A DNA stretch of 43,754 bases, taken from Bacteroidales bacterium. GTDB lineage: Bacteria > Bacteroidota > Bacteroidia > Bacteroidales > F082. The DNA is taken from contig JAFSJF010000059.1 in NCBI GenBank assembly GCA_017439405.1, positions 1 through 43,754 of the forward strand. The letters are read 5' to 3'. The translations under genes and the position numbers were made by a program. This document shows positions 24,982 to 34,700 of this stretch, one piece after another. Position 1 is the stretch's first letter. Every line of letters begins with the position of its first letter. The notes below the pieces were generated by a model that had not been told where the DNA came from, searched no databases, and worked only from the letters and a program-made list of their open reading frames with translations.

Positions 24982-26112
24982 ATGATAACGAATCCTTTCA
25001 TCATCAACGGCGAAATCCCGACCGAATATTTTTGCGACAGGAAAAAAGAGAGCCAAAACATCGTCCAAATGCTCACCAACGGCGAGAACATCTGCTTGAT
25101 GTCGCCACGGCGCATGGGCAAGTCGAAACTCATCCAATTCTGCTATGCCCAAGAGCCATTGTGCTCCGATTATTATTGCTTTTACATCGACATTTACCAT
25201 ACGACGAGCTTGCGCGAGTTCACCTACACCTTTGGGAAACAGGTGTTTAACACGCTGAAGACCAAGAGCCAGAAAATGATGCTCATGTTTGCGCAAGCCT
25301 TGAGGTCGGTCAATGCCAACCTCGGTTTCGACGCGGTCACCAACCTGCCCAAGTTCAGCCTTTCGCTCGGCGACGTGCGCAATCCGGAATACACGCTGGA
25401 CGAAATCTTTTCGGCTTTGGAACAAGCCGACAAGCCCTGCATCGTCTGCTTCGACGAGTTCCAGCAAATCGCCAACTATCCTGAGAAAAACGTTGAAGCC
25501 TTGTTGCGCGGCCACATCCAGCATCTCGGCAATGCCAACTTCGTCTTTTCGGGAAGCTCGCGCCACTTGCTCACAGAAATGTTCCAGTCGTACGCACATC
25601 CGTTCTACAACAGCACGTCCATGCTCGTTCTCCGCCCCATCGAATTGCAAGAGTACATCGCCTTCGCGACTTACTGGTTCGGCCAATTCTCCAAAAAAAT
25701 CGAGCCTTCGGTCATTGAACAAGCCTATCGCATTATGGGGAGCAACACCTACTATGTGCAAAAGACGCTTCATGAACTGTTTGAACAAACCGACAAAGGT
25801 GAATCATGTTCGATTGAGCTTTTACCCATCATCATAGAAGGCATGGTCGAAGAACAAAGCGACGGATACCGGCAACTTCTGTCGCTCCTCCCCGACCGAC
25901 ACAAAGAAGTGCTGTTTGCCATTGCCGTTGAAGGCGAGGCCGAAAAAGTGATGGGGCAGCAATTCATCCGCCGTCACAGCTTGGCTTCGGCGAGTGCCGT
26001 GCAGGCTGCCATCAAAAAGCTGCTCGAAATGGACCTCATCACGATGAACGAAGGAAAATACTCCGTTCCCGATGTGGTTTTCAGAATGTATCTGCAACGG
26101 CTTGGCGGATAG
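24982..26112 (+). CDS. AAA+ ATPase, archaeal-ATPase-like STAND group (376 aa)
   Basis: A cytoplasmic ATPase of a group common and often multicopy in Bacteroidales, with unknown function. The N-terminus MITNPFIINGEIPTEYFCDR is characteristic of the group. Walker A is SPRRMGKSK at 41-49, and Walker B is CIVCFDEFQQI with D158 and E159. A sensor-like FVFSGSSRHLL follows. The C-terminal part (about 275-376) is a winged-helix-like domain (ASAVQAAIKKLLEMDLI, then YSVPDVVFRMYLQRLGG). It lies between rseC and rnfB with its own AT-rich promoter, so it looks like an insertion into an ancestral rseC-rnf unit. No transposase, integrase or target duplication is visible. Confidence 0.82.
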   Translation: MITNPFIINGEIPTEYFCDRKKESQNIVQMLTNGENICLMSPRRMGKSKLIQFCYAQEPLCSDYYCFYIDIYHTTSLREFTYTFGKQVFNTLKTKSQKMMLMFAQALRSVNANLGFDAVTNLPKFSLSLGDVRNPEYTLDEIFSALEQADKPCIVCFDEFQQIANYPEKNVEALLRGHIQHLGNANFVFSGSSRHLLTEMFQSYAHPFYNSTSMLVLRPIELQEYIAFATYWFGQFSKKIEPSVIEQAYRIMGSNTYYVQKTLHELFEQTDKGESCSIELLPIIIEGMVEEQSDGYRQLLSLLPDRHKEVLFAIAVEGEAEKVMGQQFIRRHSLASASAVQAAIKKLLEMDLITMNEGKYSVPDVVFRMYLQRLGG

Positions 26113-26149
26113 CCTATGAAACGATTTCAAAAAAACTGGAAATTTTTCC

Positions 26150-26180
26150 TTTGCCGAAAAAAACGGATTCCGTATCTTTG
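26150..26180 (+). promoter_or_regulatory. Promoter of rnfBCDGEA
   Basis: TTTG (26150-26153), 19 bases, TATCTTTG (26173-26180) is a near-ideal Bacteroidetes -33/-7 pair. It starts transcription about 35 bases before the rnfB ATG. Confidence 0.72.
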
Positions 26181-26221
26181 CAGAATCTAAAATCGAAAAC
26201 AAACTCAAAATTCCATACTAA

Positions 26222-27178
26222 ATGAGTAACACTTATCTAATTTCCTTAGCGGTTCTCGGAATCTTGGGCGGCGTGCTCGCCGTGGTTCTGTACTTCGTGG
26301 CACAGAAGTTCAAGGTCGAGGAGAACCCACTGATTGACGAAGCGGAAGCCTGCTTGCCCGGCGCCAACTGCGGCGGTTGCGGCTTCGCGGGCTGCCGTGC
26401 CTTGGCCGAAGCCTGCGTGAAGCAGGCCGCCGAGAAAGGCAACATCGACGGATTAGCCTGCCCCGGCACCGACATGGGCAAGGTGGCCGCCGTGCTCGGT
26501 CTGACCGCCGCCGCCTTCGAGCCTAAGATTGCCGTGGTGCGCTGCAACGGCAGCTGCCAGAACTCGCCCTCGAAGGTGCATTACGAAGGTGCCGACATCT
26601 GCGCTTTCGCCACCACGCTCTACGCCGGCGAAGGCGGCTGCTCGAAAGGCTGCCTCGGCCTCGGCGACTGCGTGAAGAAGTGCAACTTCGACGCGCTCCA
26701 CATCGACAAGGAGACGGGCCTGCCCGTCGTCGATCCCGACAAGTGCGTGGGCTGCGGCGTGTGCGCCAAGACCTGCCCGCGTGGCATCATCGAAGTGCGT
26801 CCGCGTGGCAAGAAAGACCGCCGCGTCTATGTCTGCTGCGTGAACACCGACAAGGGTGCGCTCGTGATGAAGAACTGCTCGGTGGGCTGCATCGGCTGCC
26901 AGAAGTGCCTGAAGGAATGCCCCTTCGAGGCCATCGAAATGCGCGGCAACCTCGCCTACATCGACCCGGCCAAGTGCAAGGCCTGCGGAAAGTGCGTGAA
27001 GGTGTGCCCGCGCGGCAGTATCCACGCCGTCAACTTCCCCGAGCCGAAGACCGAAGCCCCGAAGCCGCTGCAAGGCGCAGAGCATGCCATTAAACCGGCG
27101 GCAGTTGGGCATGAGGCAGTCGAGACGACTGCGAACCCAGTAAAAGAAGTCAAACCCGAAAACACCGTCACAGCATGA
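26222..27178 (+). CDS. rnfB: RnfB, electron-transfer subunit of the Rnf complex (318 aa)
   Basis: RnfB takes electrons from reduced ferredoxin at the cytoplasmic side of the inner membrane. It has one N-terminal membrane helix (residues 5-27) and the Fe-S motif CLPGANCGGCGFAGC at about 44-58. It then carries several ferredoxin-type cluster motifs: GGCSKGCLGLGDC at about 139-152, CVGCGVCAKTCP at about 175-186, CIGCQKCLKECP at about 223-234 and CKACGKCVKVCP at about 252-263. The tail after 280 is a Pro/Glu/Ala-rich extension without clusters. The ATG at 26222 gives the expected helix start. The stop overlaps rnfC by 4 bases. Confidence 0.96.
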   Translation: MSNTYLISLAVLGILGGVLAVVLYFVAQKFKVEENPLIDEAEACLPGANCGGCGFAGCRALAEACVKQAAEKGNIDGLACPGTDMGKVAAVLGLTAAAFEPKIAVVRCNGSCQNSPSKVHYEGADICAFATTLYAGEGGCSKGCLGLGDCVKKCNFDALHIDKETGLPVVDPDKCVGCGVCAKTCPRGIIEVRPRGKKDRRVYVCCVNTDKGALVMKNCSVGCIGCQKCLKECPFEAIEMRGNLAYIDPAKCKACGKCVKVCPRGSIHAVNFPEPKTEAPKPLQGAEHAIKPAAVGHEAVETTANPVKEVKPENTVTA

Positions 27179-28530
27179 ACCCGATAAAGACTTTTAGCAA
27201 GGGCGGCGTACATCCCGAAGAGAACAAACTCTCGGCCAACCAGCCCATACAAGACTTCCCGATGCCCAAGCAGATTATCGTCCCGCTCGGACAATGCCTT
27301 GGCGCACCGGCCGACTGCATCGTCAACAAAGGCGACCGCGTGCTGACGGGACAGCTCATCGGCACGGCCAAGGGCTTCGTCTCGGCCAACGTCCACTCGC
27401 CTGCCACGGGCACCGTCGCCAAAGTCGACGTCGTGATGGACCACACGGGCTACTACAAACCCGCCGTCTTCATCAACGTGGAGGACAAAGACGAATGGGC
27501 TGAAGGCATCCTCGTCACCGACGAACTGCTGACCGACATCAAGTTGGACTCCAAGCAAATCATCGACCGCGTGAAAGACTGCGGCATCGTCGGCATGGGC
27601 GGCGCCACCTTCCCCACCCACGTCAAGCTGATGGTGCCCGAAGGCAAGAAAGCCGAATACATTATTATTAATGCCGCCGAATGCGAGCCTTACCTCACCT
27701 GCGACTTCCGCTTGCTGTTGGAGAAAACGCAAGAGTTCCTCGTGGGCGTGAAAATCTTGATGAAAGCCGTGGGCACCGACAAAGGCATCATCGGCATCGA
27801 GACCAACAAGCAAGAAGCCATCGAGCTTTTGGACAAGACCATCAACGAGCACCGCGACCTCTACAAAGGCATCGAGGTGCAGCCGCTGAAAACCAAATAT
27901 CCGCAAGGCGGCGAAAAGCAACTCATCAAGGCCGTCACAGGTCGCGAGGTGCCGTCGGGCAAGCTGCCCATCGAGACGGGCTGCGTCGTGGTCAACGTGG
28001 CCTCGACCTACGCCATCTACGAAGCCGTGCAGAAGAACAAGCCTTTGATTGAGCGCATCGTCACCGTCACGGGCAAGTCGGTCAAGAAACCTGGCAACTT
28101 CCGCGTGCGTTTCGGTACGCCTGCCGACCTCCTCATCGAGGCAGCCGGCGGTCTGCCCGAAGGCATCACGGACGTCATCAACGGCGGCCCGATGATGGGC
28201 AAGAGCGTGTCGGTCACCAATTTCCCATGCATCAAAGGCACCTCGGGCATCCTGCTGATGACCCTCAACGAGGCCCAAGACCGTCGCCAGACCAACTGCA
28301 TCCGCTGCGGTCGCTGCGCCGGTGCCTGCCCGATGGGCTTGCAGCCGTTCCTGCTCCACAAGATTGCCAAGCACAACGATTTCGACGAGACGGAGAAGAA
28401 CCACATCATGGACTGCATCGAATGTGGTTCGTGCGAGTTCACCTGCCCCGCCAACATCCCGCTGCTCGACTACATCCGTTATGGCAAGGCCAAGACCGGC
28501 GCCATCATCCGCGCCCGAAACCAAAAATAG
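27175..28530 (+). CDS. rnfC: RnfC, NADH-dehydrogenase-like subunit of the Rnf complex (451 aa)
   Basis: RnfC is the peripheral subunit that binds NAD(H) and FMN and joins them to the Fe-S chain. It begins KTFSKGGVHPEENK, the family start. A lipoyl-like barrel domain comes first (VIVPLGQCLGAPADCIV, GTAKGFVSANVHSPATGTV), followed by the nucleotide-binding part (GMGGATFPTHVK, NAAECEPYLTCD). Two [4Fe-4S] motifs are at the end: CIRCGRCAGACP at about 375-386 and CIECGSCEFTCP at about 413-424. The start overlaps the rnfB stop (ATGA). A 100-base gap with an inverted repeat separates it from rnfD. Confidence 0.96.
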   Translation: MNPIKTFSKGGVHPEENKLSANQPIQDFPMPKQIIVPLGQCLGAPADCIVNKGDRVLTGQLIGTAKGFVSANVHSPATGTVAKVDVVMDHTGYYKPAVFINVEDKDEWAEGILVTDELLTDIKLDSKQIIDRVKDCGIVGMGGATFPTHVKLMVPEGKKAEYIIINAAECEPYLTCDFRLLLEKTQEFLVGVKILMKAVGTDKGIIGIETNKQEAIELLDKTINEHRDLYKGIEVQPLKTKYPQGGEKQLIKAVTGREVPSGKLPIETGCVVVNVASTYAIYEAVQKNKPLIERIVTVTGKSVKKPGNFRVRFGTPADLLIEAAGGLPEGITDVINGGPMMGKSVSVTNFPCIKGTSGILLMTLNEAQDRRQTNCIRCGRCAGACPMGLQPFLLHKIAKHNDFDETEKNHIMDCIECGSCEFTCPANIPLLDYIRYGKAKTGAIIRARNQK

Positions 28531-28542
28531 TTTGTAGTTTGC

Positions 28543-28611
28543 AGTTGTTCAGTTATTCAGTTGAAACAAACGAATAACTGAACAACTAAACAACTGATTA
28601 ACTGAACAACT
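28543..28611. repeat. 16-bp inverted repeat plus a third copy inside the rnf operon
   Basis: AGTTGTTCAGTTATTC (28543-28558) and GAATAACTGAACAACT (28572-28587) are perfect inverted repeats over a 13-base loop. A further copy, TTAACTGAACAACT, is at 28598-28611. It fills most of the rnfC-rnfD gap, the only large gap in the operon. As RNA it would form a stable stem that could mark processing or partial termination. Confidence 0.75.
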
Positions 28612-28630
28612 CGAAAAAAACATTTCAACA

Positions 28631-29626
28631 ATGAATAAATACACAATATCCGGTTCGCCGCATGTGCATTCCTCGGAAAACACGCAGAAGATCATGTATC
28701 GCGTGATTCTCGCGCTCGTTCCGGCCTTGCTTGTGGCCATTTACTATTTCGGCTGGTATGCGTTGCGCCTCACCATCGTTTCGGTGGCGGCCTGCATGCT
28801 GACCGAATGGCTCATCCAGAAATTCCTCATCAAAGGGCCTTTGACCATCAACGACGGCTCAGCCGCGCTGACGGGATTGCTCCTTGCCTTCAACGTGCCC
28901 GCCAACCTTCCCATTTGGATGGTCATCGTGGGCAGCGTCATCGCCATCGGCGTGGGCAAGATGGCCTTCGGCGGTTTGGGCAAGAACCCCTTCAACCCCG
29001 CCTTGGTAGGCCGCGTGTTCATGCTCGTGTCGTTCCCGACTGCCATGACCACCTGGCCGCAAGCACAGCCCATCTTCGAGAAAGGCTTCTTCGCCGATGC
29101 CGTCACGGGTCCCACCCCGCTCGGCATATTGAAAGAGTCAGGCGTGGAGACCATCCAACAAATGGACCACATGCAGTTCGTCGACATGGTGCTCGGCAAC
29201 CGTGGCGGCGCCTTCGGCGAGATTTGCGCCATTGCCCTGCTGCTCGGCGCCATCTACCTCATCTGCCGCAAGGTCATCGACATTTGGACGCCGCTGAGCA
29301 TTCTGCTCACCGTGTTTGTCTTCACCGGCATCTGCTACTTGGTCAATCCGACCAATTACATCGCGCCTTGGTACCATCTCGTCTATGGAGGTCTCATCCT
29401 CGGTGCCTTCTTCATGGCGACCGATATGGTGACCACACCTATGACCACGCAAGGCAAGATACTATTTGGTGTCGGTGTTGGCTTAATTACGGTGGTGATT
29501 CGTCTTTGGGGAGCCTATCCCGAAGGCGTTTCGTTCGCCATCCTGATCATGAACGCTTTCACACCGCTCATCAACAAGGCCTTCAAGCCGCAAGTTTTCG
29601 GAGTCGTCAAACCCGCTAAAAAGTAA
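28631..29626 (+). CDS. rnfD: RnfD, membrane subunit with covalent FMN (331 aa)
   Basis: RnfD is one of the ion-translocating membrane subunits. About nine or ten hydrophobic segments are visible, beginning VILALVPALLVAIYYFGW at about 22-39. The block VTGPTPLG contains T162, which lines up with the threonine that carries FMN through a phosphoester bond in RnfD and NqrB (flavinylated by ApbE, not present here). Further family blocks are NDGSAALTGLLLAFNVP, GLGKNPFNPALVGRVF and ATDMVTTPMTTQGK. The gene is five bases before rnfG. Confidence 0.95.
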   Translation: MNKYTISGSPHVHSSENTQKIMYRVILALVPALLVAIYYFGWYALRLTIVSVAACMLTEWLIQKFLIKGPLTINDGSAALTGLLLAFNVPANLPIWMVIVGSVIAIGVGKMAFGGLGKNPFNPALVGRVFMLVSFPTAMTTWPQAQPIFEKGFFADAVTGPTPLGILKESGVETIQQMDHMQFVDMVLGNRGGAFGEICAIALLLGAIYLICRKVIDIWTPLSILLTVFVFTGICYLVNPTNYIAPWYHLVYGGLILGAFFMATDMVTTPMTTQGKILFGVGVGLITVVIRLWGAYPEGVSFAILIMNAFTPLINKAFKPQVFGVVKPAKK

Positions 29627-29631
29627 ACGCC

Positions 29632-30222
29632 ATGGCAAAGAAACCTTCTACATTAGGAAACATGCTCATCGCCTTGCTCGTCATCACGGCGATTTCGGGC
29701 GGACTTCTCGGCCTCGTCTATGGCATGACCAAAGACGCCATCGCTGAAGTCGACTTGAAGAAAAACCAAGCCGCCATCGAAGCGGTGCTCGACTGCGGCA
29801 CGCCCATCGACCACATCGAGGAAACGACCATCGACGACCTGACCTACAACTGCGCCTACGATGCCCAGAACAACCTCATCGGCGCTGCCGTGAAGACCTA
29901 CTCGAACGCAGGCTTCAGCGGCCGCATCGAGCTGATGGCCGGCATCTTGGCCGACGGCACTATCAACGCTGTCTCGGTGCTCTCGCAAAGCGAAACGCCA
30001 GGCTTGGGCGCGAATATGGTGCAACCGAAATTCAAAGACCAATTCAACGGCAAGAACCCCAATAACGGCTACAAGCTGTCCGTCAAGAAAGACGGCGGCG
30101 ACGTGGACGCCATCACTGCCGCCACCATCAGCTCACGCGCCTTCAGCGGTGCCGTGAAGTTGGCTTGCGACGGCTTTGCGGCCCACAAGGCAGAATTCAT
30201 GAAAGGAGGAAACGCGCAATGA
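29632..30222 (+). CDS. rnfG: RnfG, FMN-carrying subunit of the Rnf complex (196 aa)
   Basis: RnfG has one N-terminal membrane anchor (residues 10-30, MLIALLVITAISGGLLGLVYG) and an FMN-binding domain on the outer face of the membrane. The flavinylation motif is DAITAATISS, with T165 as the expected acceptor (pattern Dxx(S/T)(G/A)AT). Another family block is LSQSETPGLGANM, the ETPGLG turn seen in NqrC and RnfG. The stop overlaps rnfE by 4 bases. A GGAGG stretch precedes the rnfE start, one of the few Shine-Dalgarno-like sites in the window. Confidence 0.95.
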   Translation: MAKKPSTLGNMLIALLVITAISGGLLGLVYGMTKDAIAEVDLKKNQAAIEAVLDCGTPIDHIEETTIDDLTYNCAYDAQNNLIGAAVKTYSNAGFSGRIELMAGILADGTINAVSVLSQSETPGLGANMVQPKFKDQFNGKNPNNGYKLSVKKDGGDVDAITAATISSRAFSGAVKLACDGFAAHKAEFMKGGNAQ

Positions 30223-30812
30223 GTAACAACCTGAAAACCTTTACGAAGGGTCTCATCAAGGAGAACCCGATCTTGGTGCTGCTGTTGGGCTGCTGCCCGA
30301 CCTTGGCCACCACCACCAGCGCCATCAACGGCATGTCGATGGGCTTGGCCACCACCTTCGTCCTCATCATGTCGAACTTGGTGATTTCCTTGCTCAAGAA
30401 CTTCATCCCCGACAAGGTGCGCATCCCCTGCTTCATCGTGGTCATCGCCTCGTTCGTGACCATCGTGCAACTCGTCATGCAGGCCTACGTCCCCGACATC
30501 TACGAGACCCTCGGCCTGTTCATCCCGCTTATCGTGGTGAACTGCATCGTGCTCGGTCGCGCCGAAGCCTTCGCCTCGAAGAACCCCGTGTGGCCTTCAA
30601 TCCTCGACGGTGCCGGCATGGGCTTGGGCTTCACCTTGGCCCTGACCGTGCTGGGCTGCGTCCGCGAGTTCCTTGGCAGCGGTTCCGTCTTCGGCTTGCG
30701 CATCCTGCCCGAGACGGCCAACATCCTGCTCTTCATCCTGCCTCCGGGCGCGTTCATCTGCCTCGGCTTCCTTATCGCTATCGTCAACCAATTCAAAAAA
30801 GAAAGTCATTAA
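30219..30812 (+). CDS. rnfE: RnfE, integral membrane subunit (197 aa)
   Basis: RnfE and RnfA are inverted-topology sister proteins with six membrane helices each, and together they hold an Fe-S centre in the membrane. The start MSNNLKTFTKGLIKENPILV is the family N-terminus. LGCCPTLATTTSAINGMSMG carries the conserved cysteine near residue 26, and VVNCIVLGRAEAFASKN carries the second at about 108. The ATG at 30219 overlaps the rnfG stop; the frame is open further upstream, but inside rnfG. Only three bases separate it from rnfA. Confidence 0.95.
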   Translation: MSNNLKTFTKGLIKENPILVLLLGCCPTLATTTSAINGMSMGLATTFVLIMSNLVISLLKNFIPDKVRIPCFIVVIASFVTIVQLVMQAYVPDIYETLGLFIPLIVVNCIVLGRAEAFASKNPVWPSILDGAGMGLGFTLALTVLGCVREFLGSGSVFGLRILPETANILLFILPPGAFICLGFLIAIVNQFKKESH

Positions 30813-30815
30813 GCC

Positions 30816-31418
30816 ATGAAATACCTCATCATCATACTTTCGACCATCTTGGTCAATAATGTGATTTTCAGCCAGTTCTTGGGCATCTGCCCCTTCTTGG
30901 GTACGTCCAAGAAGACCTCCACAGCCTTGGGTATGGGCGCGGCCGTCATCTTCGTGCTGACCTTGGCCACGCTTGTCACATGGCTCGTGAACCAATACAT
31001 CCTCATTCCCTTGGGCTTGGACAAGTTCATGCAGACCATCGCCTTCATCCTCATCATCGCTGCCTTGGTGCAGATGGTAGAGATCATCCTGAAGAAGATC
31101 AGCCCGTCGCTCTATACCGCCTTGGGCGTGTTCCTGCCGCTGATTACCACGAATTGCGCCGTGCTTGGCGTTTCGCTGACCGTGGTCACGAAGGAGTTCA
31201 ACTATGGCGGCGTGGCCCACATGCTGAGCCTTGGCGAGTCGGTGGTGTATGCCGTCGGCATTGCCTTGGGCTTTGCCTTGGCCTTGGTGCTGTTTGCGGG
31301 CATCCGCGAGCATGTTGATCTGATGGAAGCCCCCAAGGGCATGAAAGGCACCCCCATCGCCCTGATTATCGCCGGCATTTTGGCTATGGCGTTCATGGGA
31401 TTTACGGGAGTGGTTTAA
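30816..31418 (+). CDS. rnfA: RnfA, integral membrane subunit (200 aa)
   Basis: The last gene of the operon and sister of RnfE. Six membrane helices are visible. Conserved cysteines lie in FSQFLGICPFLGTSKK (about residue 25) and LITTNCAVLGVSL (about 113), which bind the membrane Fe-S centre between the two subunits. The rest of the pattern (LGMGAAVIFVLTLATLV, LGFALALVLFAGIREHVD) is standard. A terminator lies 130 bases downstream. Confidence 0.95.
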   Translation: MKYLIIILSTILVNNVIFSQFLGICPFLGTSKKTSTALGMGAAVIFVLTLATLVTWLVNQYILIPLGLDKFMQTIAFILIIAALVQMVEIILKKISPSLYTALGVFLPLITTNCAVLGVSLTVVTKEFNYGGVAHMLSLGESVVYAVGIALGFALALVLFAGIREHVDLMEAPKGMKGTPIALIIAGILAMAFMGFTGVV

Positions 31419-31540
31419 CCCCCCGCCCTATCGGGCACCCCCTTAAAAGGGGGAGGCCTACCGGGGTCGCGGATACCTCGTCCGTAGATGCAGGGACTCA
31501 CGTCGCCCGCATGTTGATATGCCGTCCCTACAGGACTGGT
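31419..31540. repeat. Short inverted repeats after rnfA
   Basis: Part of the 337-base gene-free gap between rnfA and the surface cluster. It holds a GC-rich palindrome CCCCCTTAAAAGGGGG (31438-31453) and a GGGAC...GTCCC arm pair ending in CCGTCCCTACAG, similar in flavour to the GTAGGG repeats at 6170 and 43562. No coding frame is convincing. The rest of the gap is a terminator, AT-rich sequence and a promoter. Confidence 0.5.
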
Positions 31541-31548
31541 TTGAACGA

Positions 31549-31583
31549 CAAAGAGCCGTCAGTTTGTGCGGCTCTTTGTTCTT
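31549..31583 (+). terminator. Rho-independent terminator of the rnf operon
   Basis: CAAAGAGCCG (31549-31558) pairs with CGGCTCTTTG (31569-31578) over a 10-base loop, followed by TTCTTGT. Confidence 0.75.
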
Positions 31584-31644
31584 GTCTTGGAAACAAAAGA
31601 TTGTGGAAAACTACAGATTTTATCATTTTTTTCTCATTCTCGCG

Positions 31645-31672
31645 TTGTTATTATGGATTTTTCCTATATTTG
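31645..31672 (+). promoter_or_regulatory. Promoter of the surface protein cluster
   Basis: TTG (31645-31647), 17 bases, TATATTTG (31665-31672). The first start codon, at 31756, is 83 bases further, leaving an AT-rich leader. It is the only clear promoter seen for the five-gene cluster. Confidence 0.6.
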
Positions 31673-31755
31673 TCGGTTGAAAAACAGGCAAGTATTTGCC
31701 AAAAAACAACGAAAGAATTATATATCATATTGACAAACAACAAATTACAAACACA

Positions 31756-34700
31756 ATGAACAGATCAGCCAAGATGGTTATGCTTGCCCTAATACTGTCG
31801 GTCATTCCTGCAAGGATTTGGGCTCAGGATTACGTGTCAAGCCACGACACCAATGAAACCCAACAAATCCAGATCAGGGATTATGAAAACGGATTCCTAT
31901 TCAACGTTTTCGGAATCGAAAGCGTGGAGGAACGCGTTCAGTTGGCTTCTGCACTTGCAACGAGCGACATTTGGATTTGCAACCCAACGGAAAACCCTGG
32001 GGAATTGTTCATCAGGCCCAACAGCAATAATGCTGACATCCCGATTTATGCCGAATTTGACTATCTTCGAATGACGCTTAGAGAAGAATACGAAGAAGCT
32101 GCATCGCTACCTAAAGAGGAATTTGCGGAAATCTTCAACTCATGGGCAGCCAATATCAGTAACGACTACTATAACTTCTTGGTTTCCGACCATCTCGACC
32201 GCGCCAATCATTGCATGGATGCAGAGCCTTTCTGTACTTCCGATGTCTATGATTTTCCGGCGAACAATAGCGGTTATTCATGGTCGGGGCCAAACTACGG
32301 ATGCCTAGGCAGTTCACCCACGACCAAACATTCCTTCTGGTACTACATGAGAATTGGCGTTGCGGGCAACATCACCATCAAGCTTCAAGCATCCTTCGAC
32401 GTTGACTTCGCCCTTTGGGGACCTTTCGCCAACGAGACCGACCCATGCCCGACACAGGCGGGGCAAACGGGTATGCTAACGGCAACTTGCAGCAGTTGCC
32501 CGAGCAACACATCAAGCAACGCCAACTATCCATACGGCAACCTTCATGACTGTAGTTTCGATGCTCAACATATTGAATACGCTCACGTCGTGAACGGACA
32601 AGTAGGACAATATTTCATCCTTCTAATCACCAACTACAGCGGAAGCAGTGGCAACATTACTTTCCAAAAATATGCAGGCGATGGCGAGACCGACTGTGGC
32701 ATAATGCCTGGCGTGGCCACCAACGACGGCCCTTATTGCGTCGGCGAAACCATCCAACTGAACGTCAATGCGCAAGACGGCGCCACCTACAGCTGGACGG
32801 GGCCTGGCGGGTTCACCTCCACCCAGCAGAACCCCATTCGCCCGAACTGCACCATGAACATGGCCGGCACCTACACCTGCGTCACCACCGTCGGCAGCCA
32901 AACGACCTCAGCATTCACCGAAGTCGTCATCTATCCCCAACCGACGGCCAACTTCACCTTCACCACCGTTTGCGTAGGCGAAGCCACTCAGTTCACCAGC
33001 ACCAGCACCACGAATCCAACAGGGCAGCAAATCAACAGCTACCTTTGGAACTTTGGCGACGGACAGACCTCGACCATGAGCAACCCTTCGCACACATACG
33101 CCAACCCTGGAACCTATCAAGTGACCCTCACCGTGGCTTGCGGCAACGGCCATTGCACCAATGAGACCACAAAGACCGTCACTGTCAGCGCATTGCCAAC
33201 CGTGAGTTTTGACTACACCACGGTCTGCCAAGGCAGCCCCACCCAATTCACGGGTTCTGCCACAGGAGGACAAAACATCACCAACTACCAATGGAATTTC
33301 GGCGACGGCCAAACTGGCACTGGCCAAAACACGAGCCATACCTACGCCCAAGCTGGAGCCTATCAAGTGACCCTCACCGCCTCTTCGCCCAACGGCTCAT
33401 GCCCCGGGGAGGTCACGCAAAGCGTCACCGTCATCGCCTTGCCTGACGCCGATGCAGGCGCCGACCAAACCATCCCCTACGGCAGCACGGCCCAACTGAG
33501 CGGGTCGGGCGGAGCCGGCATCTTCAACTTCCACTGGGAACCCGCCAACATGGTGGCCAACCCCAACGCCCAAAACACGCAAACCGTGGTCCTCACACAA
33601 GACCAGACCTATACCCTCACCGTCACCAACCCGCAGGGAGAATGCACCGCGACCGACGAAGTGACCATCCACATCAGCGGCAGTGCGATGACCGTTACGG
33701 CCAACGCCACTCCCGGCAGCGTCTGCGAAGGTGAGAGCACACAATTGGTAGCCAACGCCGGAGGCGGAACGGGCAACTTCACCTACTCCTGGACACCCAC
33801 CACCGGCCTCAGCAACCCCAACATCTACAACCCGATAGCCACACCGGCACAAACCACCACCTACACCTGCACCGTCGGCGACGGCCAAACCACGCAAAGT
33901 GTGAACGTCACCGTAACCGTCAACTATCCCGAATACGAGGAAGAAGATCACTACATCTGCCCCGACGAGACGTACCTGTGGAACGGACTGACCTGCAGCG
34001 CCGAAGGCGACTATGACTACCACACCACCACGGCGCAAGGCTGCGAAAAGACCATCACGCTGCACCTGCACCACTACCCCACTTTCGACGAGACCACCAT
34101 CACCCACACCATGTGCCAAGGCGAAAGCTACAACTTCTTCGGCACCATCTACACTTCCTCCACCCAAACCTCAACCACTCTGCAAACCATCCACGGCTGC
34201 GACAGCATCGTAAGACTTGACTTGACCGTGTGGCCGGAAAACGATATCGCAGACCATCCGGTAACACTTTGTCCTGAACAACTACCTTATTATTATGACC
34301 AGGATCCCAACCAAATCCCGCTCTACGAAGGCCTTCACGTCTTCCACCTCGAAGACATCCACGGCTGCGACAGCACCGTGTTCGTTGACATTGAAGTGAG
34401 CGAATACTACATGCCACCCGTGCAAACCGAATACGTGTGCTACACAACCACACCTTCGTTCGAATGGATTATCCCCGAAGCCTCCACCTCCTTCACCTTC
34501 AACGAAGACGGCATGTACATCGACACGCTACACACCGCCAACTGCGACGGCATCTTCCGCCTCGACTTGCATTTCCAGCAAGTTCCCGAAACGATTGTTG
34601 AAGAAGTGGTCACCTGCGACAGCTACACTTGGCCAAGGACTAACCAAACCTTCACGCAATCAGGCGAATATTACCACTCTGTTTCCCTGTATCCATTCCC

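Noticed and set aside
24870-26220. Transposon or integron carrying the ATPase gene
   Set aside because: No transposase, integrase, attachment site or flanking target duplication is visible. Only composition and position suggest an insertion.
26956-28524. Long minus-strand open frame (522 codons) opposite rnfB and rnfC
   Set aside because: It is a shadow of GC-rich coding sequence. The plus-strand frames are certain Rnf subunits, and the minus-strand translation has no family features.
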